Assembly (NCBI GenBank): GCA_905221605.1
Contig: CAJNDS010000744.1
Location: 1-64,000 of the forward strand
Length of the DNA: 64,000 nucleotides
DNA from: Symbiodinium natans
Taxonomy: Eukaryota; Sar; Dinophyceae; Suessiales; Symbiodiniaceae
Direction of reading: 5' to 3'
In this document: in pieces, positions 34,795 through 49,639 of the stretch
How positions within the stretch are numbered: position 1 is the stretch's first letter
How the letters are laid out: each line of letters opens with the position of its first letter
Notes under the pieces: model-generated
What the model was told of the DNA's origin: nothing
Seen by the model: the letters and a program-made list of their open reading frames with translations, nothing else
Databases searched by the model: none
Program-made: the position numbers and the translations under genes

Positions 34795-37700
34795 CCAAGA
34801 AAAAGAATTAGAAATTTAGGAATTCAGGCCTTAAGCCGAAACTCCTAACTTCCAATTCCTGGAAATTAGGAATTAATGAATTTAGGAGTTTCGGCTTAAG
34901 GCCCGACTTCCTAAATTCCTAAATTCCTGATTCCCCGGAATTAGGAATTGAGGAATTTAGGAGTTTCGGCTTAAGGCCTGAATTCCTAAATTCCTCAATT
35001 CCTAATTCCCGGGAATTAGGAATTTAGGTATTTCGGCTTAAGGCAAAAACTCCTAAATTCCTCAATTCCTAATTCCAGTGGGCCAGAAACCCAGAGGAAT
35101 TAGAACTTCTGAAATTCCTTGAATCCCTTAAATTTCTAAATTCCTAATTCCCGGGAATTAGGAATGTAGGAATTTAAGGAGTTCAAGGAATTTCAGAGGT
35201 TCTAATTCCTCTGGGTTTCCGGCCCGCTGGCATTAGGAATTTAGGAATTTAGGAGTTTTGGGCTGTAGCCGAAATTCCTAAATTCCAAAATTCCTAATTT
35301 CCGGGAATTAGGAATTTAGGAATTTAGGAGTTTTGGCCTGTAGCCGACATTCTTAAATTCCTAAATTCTTAATTCCAGCGGGCCAGAAACCCAGAGGAAT
35401 TAGAACTTCTGAAATTCCTTGAATTCCTTGAATTCCTTGAATTCCTAAATTCCTAATTCCCGGAAATTAGGAAATTAGGAATTTAGGAGTTTTGGCCTAA
35501 ATTCCTAAATCCCTGAATTCATAATTCCCAGGAATTAGGAATTTAAGAATTTAAGGAAAGCAGGCCAGAAACCCAGAGGAATTAGAACTGAAATTCTTTG
35601 AATTCCTTAAGTTCCTAAATTCCTAATTCCCGGAAATTAGGCATTTAGGAATTTAGGAGTTTCGGCTAAAGGCCGAAAATCATAAATTCCTAAATTCCTA
35701 ATTCCAGTGGGCCGGAAACCCAGAGGAATTAGAACTTCTAAAATTCCTTGAATTCCTTAAATTCCTAAATTCCTAATTCCTGGGAATTAGGAATTTAGGA
35801 ATTTAGGAATTTTAGCCTTCAGCCGAAATTCCTAAATTCCTAAATTCCTAACTCCAGCGGGCCGGAAACCCAAAGGAATTAGAACTTCTGAAATTCCTTG
35901 AATTCCTTAAATTTCTAAATTCTTACTTCCCGGGAATTAGGAATTTAGGAATTTAGGAGTTTTGGCCTTGAGCCGATATTCCTAAATTCTTAATTCCCGG
36001 GAATTAGGAATTTAGGAATTTAAGGAATTCAAGAAATTTCAGAAGTTCTAATTCTTCTGGGTTTCCGGCCCGCTGGAATTAGGAATTTAGGAATTTAGGA
36101 GTTTTGGGCTGTAGCCGAAATTCCTAAATTCCTAATTCCCGGGAATTAGGAATTTAGAAATTTATGAGTTTTGGGCTGTAGGTGAAATTCCTAAATTCTT
36201 AAATTGCTAATGCCAGCGGGCCGGAAACCCAGAGGAATTAAAACTTCTGAAATTCCTTGAATTCCTTAAATTCCTAAATTCCTAATTCCCGGAAATCAGG
36301 AATTTAGGAATTTTAGCCTTCAGCCGAAATTCCTAAATTCTTAAATCCCTAATTCCCGGGAATTAGTAATTTAGAAATTTAAGGAATTCAAGGAATTTCA
36401 GAAGTTCTAATTCTTCTGGGTTTCCGGCCCCCTGGAATTAGGAATTTAGGAATTTAGGAGTTTTGGGCCTGTAGCCGAAACTCCTAAATTCCTAAATTCC
36501 TAATTCCCGGGAATTAGGAATTTAGGAATTTAAGGAATTCAAGGAATTTCAAGAGTTGTAATTCTTCTGGGTTTCCGGCCCGCTGGAATTAGGAATTTAG
36601 AAATTTCAGGAATTCAAGGAATTTCAGAAGTTCTACTTCCTCTGGGTTTCCGGCCCGCTGGAATTAGGAATTTAGGAATTTAGGAGTTTTGGCCTGTAGC
36701 CGAAATTCCTAAATTCCTAAATTCCTAATTCCCGGGAATTAGGAATTTAGAAATTTAAGAGTTTTGGGCTGTAGCTGAAATTCCTAAATTCCTAAATTGC
36801 TAATTCCAGCGGGCCGGAAACCCAGAGGAATTAAAACTTCTGAAATTCCTTGAATTCCTTAAATTCCTAAATTCCTAATTCCCGGAAATTCCCGGAAATT
36901 AGGAATTTAGGAATTTAGGAATTTTAGCCTTCAGCCGAAATTCCTAAATTCCTAAATTCCTAATTCCCGGGAATTAGGAATTTAGAAATTTAAGGAATTC
37001 AAGGAATTTCAGAAGTTCTAATTCTTCTGGGTTTCCGGCCCGCTGGAATTAGGAATTTAGGAATTTAGGAGTTTTGGGCCTGTAGCCGAAATTCCTAAAT
37101 TCCTAATTTCCGGGAATTAGGAATTTAGGAATTTATGGAATTCAAGAAATTTCAGAAGTTCTAATTCATCTGGGTTTCCGGCCCCCTGGAATTAGGAATT
37201 TAGGAGTTTTGGGCTGTAGCCGAAATTCCTAAATTCCTAATTCCCGGGAATTAGGAATTTAGAAATTTATGAGTTTTGTGCTGTAGCTGAAATTCCTAAA
37301 TTCCTAAATTGCTAATTCCAGCGGGCCGGAAACCCAGAGGAATTAAAACTTCTGAAATTCCTTGAACTCCTTAAATTCCTAAATTCCTAATTCCCGGAAA
37401 TCAGGAATTTAGGAATTTTAGCCTTCAGCCGAAATTCCTAAATTCTTAAATTCCTAATTCCCGGGAATTAGTAATTTAGAAATTTAAGGAATTCAAGGAA
37501 TTTCAGAAGTTCTAATTCTTCTGGGTTTCCGGCCCCCTGGAATTAGGAATTTAGGAATTTAGGAGTTTTGGGCCTGTAGCCGAAACTCCTAAATTCCTAA
37601 ATTCCTAATTCCCGGGAATTAGGAATTTAGGAATTTAAGGAATTCAAGGAATTTCAAGAGTTGTAATTCTTCTGGGTTTCCGGCCCGCTGGAATTAGGAA

Positions 37701-37835
37701 TTTAGAAATTTCAGGAATTCAAGGAATTTCAGAAGTTCTACTTCCTCTGGGTTTCCGGCCCGCTGGAATTAGGAATTTAGGAATTTAGGAGTTTTGGCCT
37801 GTAGCCGAAATTCCTAAATTCCTAAATTCCTAATT
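34795..37835. repeat. AATTCCTA palindromic satellite, left block
   Basis: Built almost wholly from 'aattcctaaattcct' and its complement, centred on CCCGGG. Many stretches are near-perfect palindromes: 35,079-35,231, about 150 bases, folds around 35,155. A longer unit flanked by 'ccagcgggccggaaaccc' alternates in orientation. Higher-order repeats are visible (for example 36,290-36,720 against 37,390-37,830, offset about 1,100). It is non-coding, with stops in every frame. Confidence 0.95.
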
Positions 37836-38434
37836 TTAACGCTACGCGACCCGCCTCGGCCCGGCCCAGCGCATCCGCGTGAGCATGGTGATTCCGCAGC
37901 GCCCAAGTCGCTGGACCCCAAGCAATAAGGGTTGGGTTGAGGGTTGAGGGTTGAGGGTTGAGGGTTCCGGTTTATGATTTATGGTTTGGGGTTTGGGGTT
38001 GAGGGTTAGTTTAAGGCTCAAGGTTCACGCTTTGGGGTTGAGGGTTTTTTTGGGTTTAGGGTTCGGCTTGGAGTGATCGTAGGGTTGAGCAGGCCCCTTA
38101 AGGTTTAAGGCGACTCTTCGGCAGGGTGGGGGGAAGGATGGGGGCAGGTGGGGTGGGGGGGGGGGGTAGGGGGGGGGGTAGGGGGGGGGGGTGGGGGGGG
38201 GGGGTAGGGGGGGGGGGGGGGGGGGAAACGGGCGGGGGGGGCCCTGCTGGGAGGGGCTTCTACTGCCTCTGGTCCTGGCGAACCGTCCGCTTGCGGACCC
38301 CGGTTTCCCAGGGGGGGTACCCATTTGAGGCCAAAAAAAGGGGTCCGAAAAGGGGTTTTGGGTGTGGGGGGAGGATTTGGAGGGGGGTGCCTGTTCTGAC
38401 AACCTATACACCTCCGGCCCGAGGCCTCGGCGGA
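37836..38434. other. G-rich, GC-rich island inside the satellite
   Basis: About 600 bases without the AATTCCTA motif. It holds GGGTTGA repeats (37,930-37,970), long G runs (38,126-38,225) and 'cggcccgaggcctcggcgg' at the right edge. Frames are poly-Gly or poly-Pro and not believable. The satellite resumes at 38,436 with sequence equal to 36,731 onward, so the island sits between duplicated satellite segments. Confidence 0.7.
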
Positions 38435-39268
38435 TTCCCGGGAATTAGGAATTTAGAAATTTAAGAGTTTTGGGCTGTAGCTGAAATTCCTAAATTCCTA
38501 AATTGCTAATTCCAGCGGGCCGGAAACCCAGAGGAATTAAAACTTCTGAAATTCCTTGAATTCCTTAAATTCCTAAATTCCTAATTCCCGGAAATTCCCG
38601 GAAATTAGGAATTTAGGAATTTAGGAATTTTAGCCTTCAGCCGAAATTCCTAAATTCCTAAATTCCTAATTCCCGGGAATTAGGAATTTAGAAATTTAAG
38701 GAATTCAAGGAATTTCAGAAGTTCTAATTCTTCTGGGTTTCCGGCCCGCTGGAATTAGGAATTTAGGAATTTAGGAGTTTTGGGCCTGTAGCCGAAATTC
38801 CTAAATTCCTAATTTCCGGGAATTAGGAATTTAGGAATTTATGGAATTCAAGAAATTTCAGAAGTTCTAATTCATCTGGGTTTCCGGCCCCCTGGAATTA
38901 GGAATTTAGGAGTCTTGGGCTGTAGCCGAAATTCCTAAATTCCTAATTCCCGGGAATTAGGAATTTAGAAATTTATGAGTTTTGTGCTGTAGCTGAAATT
39001 CCTAAATTCCTAAATTGCTAATTCCAGCGGGCCGGAAACCCAGAGGAATTATAACTTCTGAAATTCCTTGAACTCCTTAAATTCCTAAATTCCTAATTCC
39101 CGGAAATTAGGAATTTAGGAATTTTAGCCTTCAGCCGAAAATCCTAAATTCTTAAATTCCTAATTCCCGGGAATTAGGAATTTAGAAATTTAAGGAATTC
39201 AAGGAATTTCAGAAGTTCTATTTCTTCTGGGTTTCCGGCCTGCTGGAATTAGGAATTTAGGAATTTGA
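38435..39268. repeat. AATTCCTA palindromic satellite, right block
   Basis: Matches 36,731-37,540 at an offset of about 1,705 with few differences, then gives way to the block shared with the window start. Confidence 0.95.
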
Positions 39269-39984
39269 TCTACGCCCCACTTTTTTTTGGTAAGAAACAG
39301 CCCCGCGTAGATCCAGGCAGGTTTTTGTCCATGGTGTTTTCTCAAAAAACACAAAGGACATAATCTGCCTGGGTCTGCGCGCCACTTTTTTGTAAGAAAC
39401 AGCGCCGCGTAGATCCAGGCAGATTTTGTCCATGGTGTTTTTTCAAATAGATCCAGGCATATTTTTGTCTTTGGTGTTTTCTCAAAAAAAACGACGGACA
39501 AAATCTGCCTGGATCTACGCGCCACGGTTTTTGTAAGAATACAGCCCTGCGTGGAATCCTGGGACGACCTTTCCCCCCCCCCAGGATGTAAACTATTCAA
39601 AATATTCAACCTATTTAAACTATTTAAGTTCTTTAAACTCGGGTGGAAATTAAATAATCAAAAATTCAATATTTTAAGTCGTGGGGAGGGCCTTGGAGAG
39701 GGAGGCGCAATTTACATAATTTAAAGAAATTATATATTTGGGGAACACAGCTATTTAAATTATTTTGAATTAGAGGGAATTTATGTATTTTAAAAACTCA
39801 AATAATTTACAGAATTTGAATCCTGGGGAGCCCAGTTATTCAAATTATTTAAACAATTCAAATTCGGGTGGAGATGCCCGTTAAAACAATTTTGAAAGCA
39901 AGAGGTTTTTGTTAAGTTTTTAAGGGTAGTAAGAGATTTTACAAATTGATGAGGACAGTGTCCTTCCGAGTCCTTATCCAGAAG

Positions 39985-42540
39985 ACTTGTTTCTTTGCAA
40001 TTTTCAAGGGTTTTAAAAAATGTATGGGGCCTTTTCAAATCTTAAGGGGCCTCTGTGGCATATCGGTTAAGTATCAACAATCTTCGCGTGAAAAAATCCT
40101 CCGAGTTGTTTCTCCTGAAAAGAAAGGGAAAAATCCCCTCAAATTCGGCTGGAGTCCCTTGAGTTTAGGCCTGACTCCCTTGAAATTCTTGGACATCATC
40201 TTTTTTCCTTCCCGTTCCCCTGATGTTTTGTCCAAGGGAAGCGTTTTTTTCACCCTGAAATCTCCCAGGTGCTCGATTGCTTAAGCGAAACGAATATGCT
40301 TTGGTCCGGACCCTTAGACGAATAAGGTTTAGGAATAGGGTTAGGCTTAAGCATTAAACGAACAAGCTTCAGCCATAAGGCTCGCGCCCCTCCCCCCCTC
40401 TCCCGCAACCTCGTCGTGCCCAAGTGCGTGGTTTAGGAATCTCGAATTCATAGACCTCAGTGTCCGGCGCAAAACCTCAAACAAAGAAGGTTCATTGCAC
40501 ACGTTTTGGCCTGCAACGTTAAAAGAATAGGTATATTTGTTTCTTTGCAATTTTCAAGGGTTTTTAAAGAATGCAAGGGGCCTTTTCAAATCTTAAGTGG
40601 CCTCTGTGGCATATTCGTTAAGTATCAACAATCTTCGCGTGAAAAAAATCCTCCGAGTTGTTTCTCCTGAAGAAAAGGAAAAAACACCCTCAAACTCGGC
40701 TGGAGTCTCTTGAGTTTCGGCCTGATTCCGTTGAAATTCTTGGACATCCTCTTCTTCCCCTCGATTTTGAAGAAGCCCCTTGAGTTTTTTGCCGCTTCGA
40801 TTCCTGTTCCCCTGATGTTTTGTCCAAGGGAAGCGTTTTTTTTCACTCTGAAATCTCCAGGCGCTCGATTGCTTAAGCGAAACGAATATGCTTTGGTCCG
40901 GACCCTCAGACGAATAAGGTTTAGGAATAGGGTTAGGCTTAAGCATTAAACGAACAAGCTTCAGCCATAAGGCTCGCGCCCCTCCCCCCCTCTCCCGCAA
41001 CCTCGTCGTGCCCAAGTGCGTGGTTTAGGAATCTCGAATTCATAGACCTCAGTGTCCGGCGCAAAACCTCAAACAAAGAAGGGTTCATTGCACACGTTTT
41101 GGCCTGAAACGTTAAAAGAATAGGTATATTTGTTTCTTTGCAATTTTCAAGGGTTTTTAAAGAATGCAAGGGGCCTTGTCAAATCTTAAGTGGCCTCTGT
41201 GGCATATTCGTTAAGTATCAACAATCTTCGCGTGAAAAAATCCTCCGAGTTGTTTCTCCTGAAGAAACGGAAAAAACACCCTCAAACTCGGCTGGAGTCC
41301 CTTGAGTTTCGGCCTGATTCCCTTGAAATTCTTGGACATCCTCTTCTTCCCCTCGATTGTGAAGAAGCCCCTTGAGTTTTTTGCCGCTTCGATTCCCGTT
41401 CCCCTGATGTTTTGTCCAAGGGAAGCGTTTTTGCTCACTCTGAAATGTCCCAGGCGCTCGATTGCTTAAGCGAAACGAATATGCTTTGGTCCGGACCCTT
41501 AGACGAATAAGGTTTAGGAATAGGGTTAGGCTTAAGCATTAAACGAACAAGCTTCAGCCATAAGGCTCGCGCCCCTCCCCCCCCTCTCCCGCAACCTCGT
41601 CGTGCCCAAGTGCGTGGTTTAGGAATCTAGAATTCATAGACCTCAGTGTCCGGCGCAAAACCTCAAACAAAAAAGGTTCATGCACACGTTTTGGCCTGAA
41701 ACGTTAAAAGAATAGGTATATTTGTTTCTTTGCAATTTTCAAGGGTTTTAAAAGAATGCAAGGGGCCTTTTCAAATCTTAAGTGGCCTCTGTGGCATATT
41801 CGTTAAGTATCAACAATCTTTGCATGAAAAAATCCTCCGAGTTGTTTCTCCTGAAGAAAAGGAAAAAATACCCTCAAACTCGGCTGGAGTCTCTTGAGTT
41901 TCGGCCTGATCCCCTTGAAATTCTTGGACATCCTCTTTTTCCCCTCGATTTTTAAGATTCGATTCCCGTTCCCCTGATGTTTTGTCCAAGGGAAGCGTTT
42001 TTGTTCACTCTGAAATCTCCCAGGCGCTCGATTGCTGAAGCGAAACGAATATGCTTTGGTCCCAACCCTTAGACGAATAAGGTTTAGGAATAGGGTTAGG
42101 CTTAATGTTAGACCCAGATTAATGGGGGCCTCCTCTTTAAAGTCAATTTGGCCGAATTATTCAGGATCTCGTGACTGTTGGCGGGGTCCTCTTTAAAGTG
42201 AAACCGTCCGGGCGCCGTAAGAAAATTCCACGTGGCGCGCCTTCAAAAAAGATAACCGGGCATCGCTGCCCCTTTGAAACCTATCTAAACTCCTCCCCAT
42301 TGAAATCATATAAGCCCCCGGGGCCGTGTAATCAGGCTCCCATCCACGCCTCGACTGTTCGGGGGGCCCACACTAATCAGGGTCCAACATTAAGCATTAA
42401 TCGAACAAGCTTCAGCCATAAGGCTCGCGCCCCTCCCCCCCTCTCCCGCAACCTCGTCGTGCCCAAGTGCGTGGTTTAGGAATCTCGAATTCATAGACCT
42501 CAGTGTCCGGCGCAAAACCTCAAACAAAGAAGGTTCATGC
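39985..42540. repeat. Tandem repeat, about 590-bp unit, four units (copy 2)
   Basis: Counterpart of 600-2,995. Units begin near 39,988, 40,538, 41,128 and 41,722. The last unit is interrupted by a 284-bp insertion flanked by TTAA. Confidence 0.85.
42106..42389. mobile_element. 284-bp MITE-like insertion with TTAA target duplication
   Basis: The insertion is bounded by TTAA at 42,102-42,105 and 42,390-42,393. Its ends are inverted repeats: TGTTAGACCCAGATTA at the left and, read in reverse complement, TGTTGGACCCTGATTA at the right. The equivalent position near 2,803 in copy 1 has a single TTAA and no insertion, giving a clean empty site. A TTAA duplication is typical of piggyBac-type transposons; the family label is inference since no transposase is encoded. 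Inside, 'cctctttaaagt' occurs twice. Confidence 0.85.
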
Positions 42541-42559
42541 ATATGTTTTGGCCTGCAAC

Positions 42560-45115
42560 GTTAAAAGAATAGGTTTAGGAAGGCAATGTCCCAAAACTAC
42601 AGAAGCACGCGTACAGCTTGGAATAGGGTTTGACCCTAGCCTTAATCGAACACGGTGCTTAGAAATCTCAACGTAAGAAAATTGGGTAGGGTTTATGAGA
42701 TATTTATTTGTGATTATTGGGGATAACTCATGTGTGAGAAATGATAATTGTTTTCGGTGACCCTTTGGGGAACATTGAAATGACAACCCATGTGCTTGCG
42801 AGCAAGTCGGGCTTGTGGGAAGGCCCAGAACCCAGATACTTGCTCACAATATTCTCGCTGCCCCGGGGTTACATACAAAAACACCAATGGCCTCAAATAC
42901 TTCCTAGTCTTTCGGTTTAGGATTACCGCCCTTTCCTCTCCATTTCTTTATTTGATATACAATACAGACACGCTACATACCTGCACGATGTGGGTAGAAA
43001 TTCCTAGCTGTTCATGCAACACATAGGTTCCGGGGGCGAACTCAGCCGCTGCTTTTTTATTTTATTTTATTTTTTTTTGGGGGGGGGACTTTCCACAGAG
43101 GCAAGAAATGCTACAACTACAAAACGAAACATTTCAACGAATTTCCATTAAAGAAAACAGTTCCCGCCAAAGCAACCAATACCAAAAAGCCGAAACAACC
43201 CAACAACAACAATTTTGCAGGACTCTTCGAAAAACCAATTCCCACAAGACCAAAAAACCAATTCCCGCAAAACCCAAAAAACCAATTCCCACAAAACCAA
43301 AAAAACAATACCAAAAAAACCAAAAGAACCAAAAAAAACAATTTTCCGAGACTCTGTGAAAGCTTTGGAGATAAGCTTACCAATCAAAAGTCCCGGAAAA
43401 TTTGTTTTTTTGGTATTTTTGGTTCTTTTGGTATTGGTTTTTTTGGTTCTTTGGGAATTGGTTTTTTGGGACTATGTCTTTTGGTTTCGGTGTCCCAGTT
43501 CCCCCTATGAGCCATGCACTCACATCCAAACACATAATCTGGCAGGTCGTTTTGGCTGCTTACTCGCATTACAGTTTGAACCTATCTCATACAGAAAAAT
43601 GTATATTATATGCTACCCCCCCCCCCCCGGCCGGCCCCCCTCCTAAACCTAGGTTTCGTACACTTTTGTCGTAAGGATGTGATACTCAGTTGCTTTGGAT
43701 GAGTATCATGTAAGACCTTATGTGCTTGTGAGTCTTGCGGATAATTTGAAAAATGAGCATTGTTTTTGAGAAATGAGAACCATGTTGGGAGACCTGTGGA
43801 AAGCATTGAAATTGAAAAAAGAGATGTTTGTAGAAGCCCGCTGGAAGGTCCCAGGAAATAGTGAAAGGATATTTGCTCACAGTATTCTCGCGTCTCCGGG
43901 GGTTGCAGCAAAAGGTTTTATGCATCACCCTATGCGCTCGAAAACTTCCTAGTCTTATGAATACCTGTCTTTGATATGCAAAAACACATGATGTGTGTAC
44001 TTATTCTGCTTTTTCTCTGCGTTTCCACAGGAGGCAAGCACTACAAACACAGGCAAGGTTCAATTCCTATAGGTAACGCTGAAAACTGAAACACGAGATC
44101 CTTTAATCCTATAGGGTGTCATACTGACATACATACATACGTACATACGTACATACGTACATACGTACATACGTACATACAGACATACGCAGTTGTTGGG
44201 CTAACCCCGTGAAAGCTTTAGAGGTAAACCCTTAAAACCCCTGGACCTGCAAACCCTATAAGGTGTAAAGGTTTAAACACCTGCCTAAGGTCTGGGCATT
44301 TATGCCTTAGCGCCTATACGGTTAAAAACCTTTGAACCCTTTAGAGCCCTATAGGGTTTCTCTATGGGCTTAGTTTTACATGCCTAAATCTTAAACCCTA
44401 AACCTTTAAATCTTAACCCTATAGGGATTAAAGGTTCGCCGAAATACGAACCTAAATGGTATAGGGTTAAGGTCTCAATACCTAAATCTTAAACTCTTAA
44501 GGTTTAAACTTTATGGGCTTAAACCCTAAACCTTTAATTCTTAACCCTCTTGGGTTTAGCAGGGGCGGGAAGTCGCAGCATGTAAAACCCCAAAAACGCA
44601 GCGGCTGACTTCGCCCCCCGAACCAACACATACATCCTATACACCTGTGCGACGCGTTAGAAATTCTACCTTTTCACACAACGCATATACTCTTCGTTTT
44701 TTTGGAAAGAACACGAGGGACGAAGAGAAAGGACCTTCTCTTCCCATTTTCCTCGTCAAAAGGAAAAAGAAAATATCTGGATAGAATTGAAGAGAGAAGA
44801 GAGCGATGGAAAAGCAATGAGAAACAAGAAGGATAGCCTTTTCAGTCTATATAATGTTTCCTTCTTCTGACCGTTTGTTCTTTTGTCTTCGGTTTGTGCC
44901 TTGCCTTCCGCTTTTCCTTTGAAGAAGACAGAAAGGAAAGGGTGCGAATGGAGTTTCCTTTGCGCGCTTTGATGAGAGGAACACGTAAAGAAGAGAAGAG
45001 AAAAGAAGAGAAGACATGGAGACTGAGGACAGGGGGGGTTTCTTCCTCCTCTGACCTATCCATTTTCTGAATAAGATAAGAGAGAAGCGCTCTTGTCCAT
45101 TCTTTGTTGTGCAGT
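42560..45115. other. Copy 2 counterpart of 3,000-5,560, non-coding
   Basis: Includes the foldable A/C- and T/G-tract repeats (43,190-43,335 with 43,405-43,475), poly-C near 43,617, an expanded CATACGTA microsatellite (44,125-44,185) and the AAACCCTA-like tract. No gene. Confidence 0.6.
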
Positions 45116-46870
<1,755 letters not shown>

Positions 46871-47961
46871 CTCTTCCTCTCTCGCTGAATGAGAAAAGAA
46901 AAGAGCAAGGGCAACGAAAAGGGACACGGAAAGCGTCTTCCTCTTTTTTTTGCAGTTCCCTTGAATTTCCTAAGCACAAAAGAACAGAAAACCTGGCAAC
47001 GCAGGAGAGAAAGAAGCAAAAGAGAGGGTGTAAGGGCACTCAGCGGCCTCCCTTCTTGCCACGAACAAAAACAATCCATCCTCCCCTTTTTCCCGTCCAT
47101 TAACTTCTCTTTTCCTTGTCCTCTTGTGTATTCATTGTCACGTGTGTAAGAAAATATTTGGCTTCGAACATCCCCACCCTCCCTTGGTGGAGATACTCTG
47201 GGGTTGGGCACTCCAGCAACACTCTGGGGCTGGGCTCTCGAGGGAGACACTGGGGTTGGGCTTCAGGGAGACTCTGGGTTTGGGCGCTGGGGTTGGGCCT
47301 CTGGGGTTGGGCCTCCAGAAACTCTGGGGTTGGAGACTGTGGGCTGGGCACTCCTGGAAACGGTGGGCTGGGGTTGTCTGGGGTTGGGCCCTCCAGGGCC
47401 ACTCTAGAGTTGGGCACTCCAGGGACACTTTGGGGTTGGGCGCTCCAGGGATGAGCGAGGAGTAGACCGGGCGAGGAGAAGAGTTCCGGGCGAGGAGAAG
47501 AGTCCCGGGCGAGGAGAAGAGTTGAGTTTAAAATCAAACAACCCCACACCGAGGGTGGGGAACAAAGGAGAGAGAAGGGAGATAAGAGAGACGAGCGAGG
47601 ATGATGGTGGCGAGATTCATGTGCATTCTTGCATGTTCCGTTTTCCTGCTGTAAGAAAAGCGCAACAGAAGTGGGAAAAGAAAGACGAGGCAGGATGAGT
47701 AGTGACTGAAATTGGCGCCTTGTATATGTATTTGTCTTTCTGTAACGAGATAGACTATAGAACAGGGATAAGAGGGGAGGGGGAATTTCTTCGCACGCCC
47801 GACTTTCACAAAAAGAGCAAAGGGACGCCTTGTTCCCCAAGCAGTCTACTGGTGGATTCTAAACTCATTGTTTTCTTCCCACAATCTGCAGCGAAGCAAA
47901 GAATGTCTCTTTCCATCTCGTCTTATCCATTTGCTTCTCGTCTGGAAGAAAGGAACAAAGA

Positions 47962-47970
47962 AGAGAGAGA

Positions 47971-48050
<80 letters not shown>
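47962..48050. repeat. (GA)n microsatellite
   Basis: About 85 bases of GA; the copy 1 counterpart (9,690-9,718) is under 30 bases. Confidence 0.9.
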
Positions 48051-48053
<3 letters not shown>

Positions 48054-48856
48054 CGAAGGATGAAGGTAGGAGATGATCTGCAAGAAGAGAGCTGAACAAG
48101 ATCGAGAAGAGAGGAGAGGGAGTTTCTTCTTCTTCCTCTTATGTATCCGTTGTTTTTTTTTTTCAAGCGTTCCTTGCTGTTTCCCTTCTACTGTGTCTTC
48201 CTCTCTTGCTGACTGAGAAAAGACAAGATTCTTAAGATCAAGGACAGCGAAAGGGACAGGGAAACCTTTTTCGCCTTTCTTATCTGTCCCTTTGAATCTC
48301 CTCAAACCATGAACAGAAGACATAGGCGCGCAGGAGAGAAATAAGGCAAATGAGAGCGAACACAGGAAATCAACCCTGCTCCAGGAAAAGAGGGAGCCCC
48401 TTTCTGCAACTCACAAAACAATTTTTTTCTTCCCTCTCTCTGATCGTCAGTTTGCTTCTTTTTGACCTGTCTTATTTTGACTCATCTTCTTGCATGTTAT
48501 CCTTTCTCCTTTGTAAGAACACAGCCAAAGAAGAGGTTGCGGGAGGGTGAACACCTTTTACCGACATATTCCCTTCAATCTACTCGAATAGAAGACGGAA
48601 CAGAAGACGTCGGAACACGAGAAAGAAGGCAACAGAGGGAGAATTACTGGAGTCTGCCATTTGCCTTTCCTGTCTCCTTTGTAAGAAAAAGCCAAAGAAG
48701 AGGTTGAAGAGGAGACGGAGGATGAAGAAGGCAAAATGGAAGGAATGAGCGGGCTCAACCCTGCTCTAGGGGGGGAACCCCCTTTTGCAACGATCTCGTC
48801 TAGAAGAAAGGAACAAAGTGTGCGTGTGTGGGTGTGTTGTGTGTGGAGAACAATTG

Positions 48857-48884
48857 AAAGGTCATATCATACATAAAGGTTCCT
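48857..48884 (-). repeat. Right terminal inverted repeat of large unit
   Basis: Reverse complement of the left end with three mismatches, followed by a long (TA)n run. The same sequence closes copy 1 at 10,517-10,544. Confidence 0.65.
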
Positions 48885-48909
48885 GCCACATATATATATA
48901 TAGATAGAT

Positions 48910-48955
<46 letters not shown>
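48885..48955. repeat. (TA)n microsatellite at right end of unit
   Basis: TATATA with a short TAGA block, directly outside the right terminal inverted repeat. Confidence 0.9.
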
Positions 48956-48956
<1 letters not shown>

Positions 48957-49635
48957 CCCGGCACCTTTTTGGATGTTTTTATAGCTCATGAGTCTGTCAC
49001 GAGTCCTGTGCTATATTAGTAACGCATCATAATTCATTCAGAAGTTCAACAGAGTCTCAAAACGAGCTATATATCTGAATACAATCCCATGCGTGTTAGG
49101 CCAATGTTTTCGTAGCTGCTGCGTACTTACATATGTCGTGAACTACATAATTCTCTGAGCCCGACGCCTGTAGGGATTATTTTGTATGGAGCTTTTTGTA
49201 TTGTATTGAAATTCTTCTTATACATGTTATGATATATTCTGTGTACACATATATATAGATATATTCTCTTATATATATATATATATGTAGTAGATATATA
49301 CAACCTACATGTTCGACTGCGCGCCGCGGTCGATTTATTTGGATTTGGGCCTTGGATTAGGGTCTAAGTTCAAGGGTTATGGTTAAATCTTCCCACACTC
49401 AGTCACTCGACGCTCACTAAGCCCTCAATCTCTAACTCCACGTATAAATCTCAACCCCAGACTTTTAACCTTAAGCCTGAAGCGTTTATCTCAAAATCCT
49501 AAACTCTGGAAATGTACGAAGGCCTGAGGAGCAGTAAGAGTAGGGCGGCACTGCTCTGATCAGGAAGGGCAATATTTTGCTATTGATGACTACATCAGAC
49601 ATTAAAGAATACTAAATGATAGAGGACGCACAGGC
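48956..49635. other. AT-rich intron sequence, nothing recognised
   Basis: Copy E intron 1, right of the unit. TA-rich patches at 49,245-49,300 and a few TTAGGG-like words near 49,360. No gene. Confidence 0.5.
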
Positions 49636-49639
49636 CATG

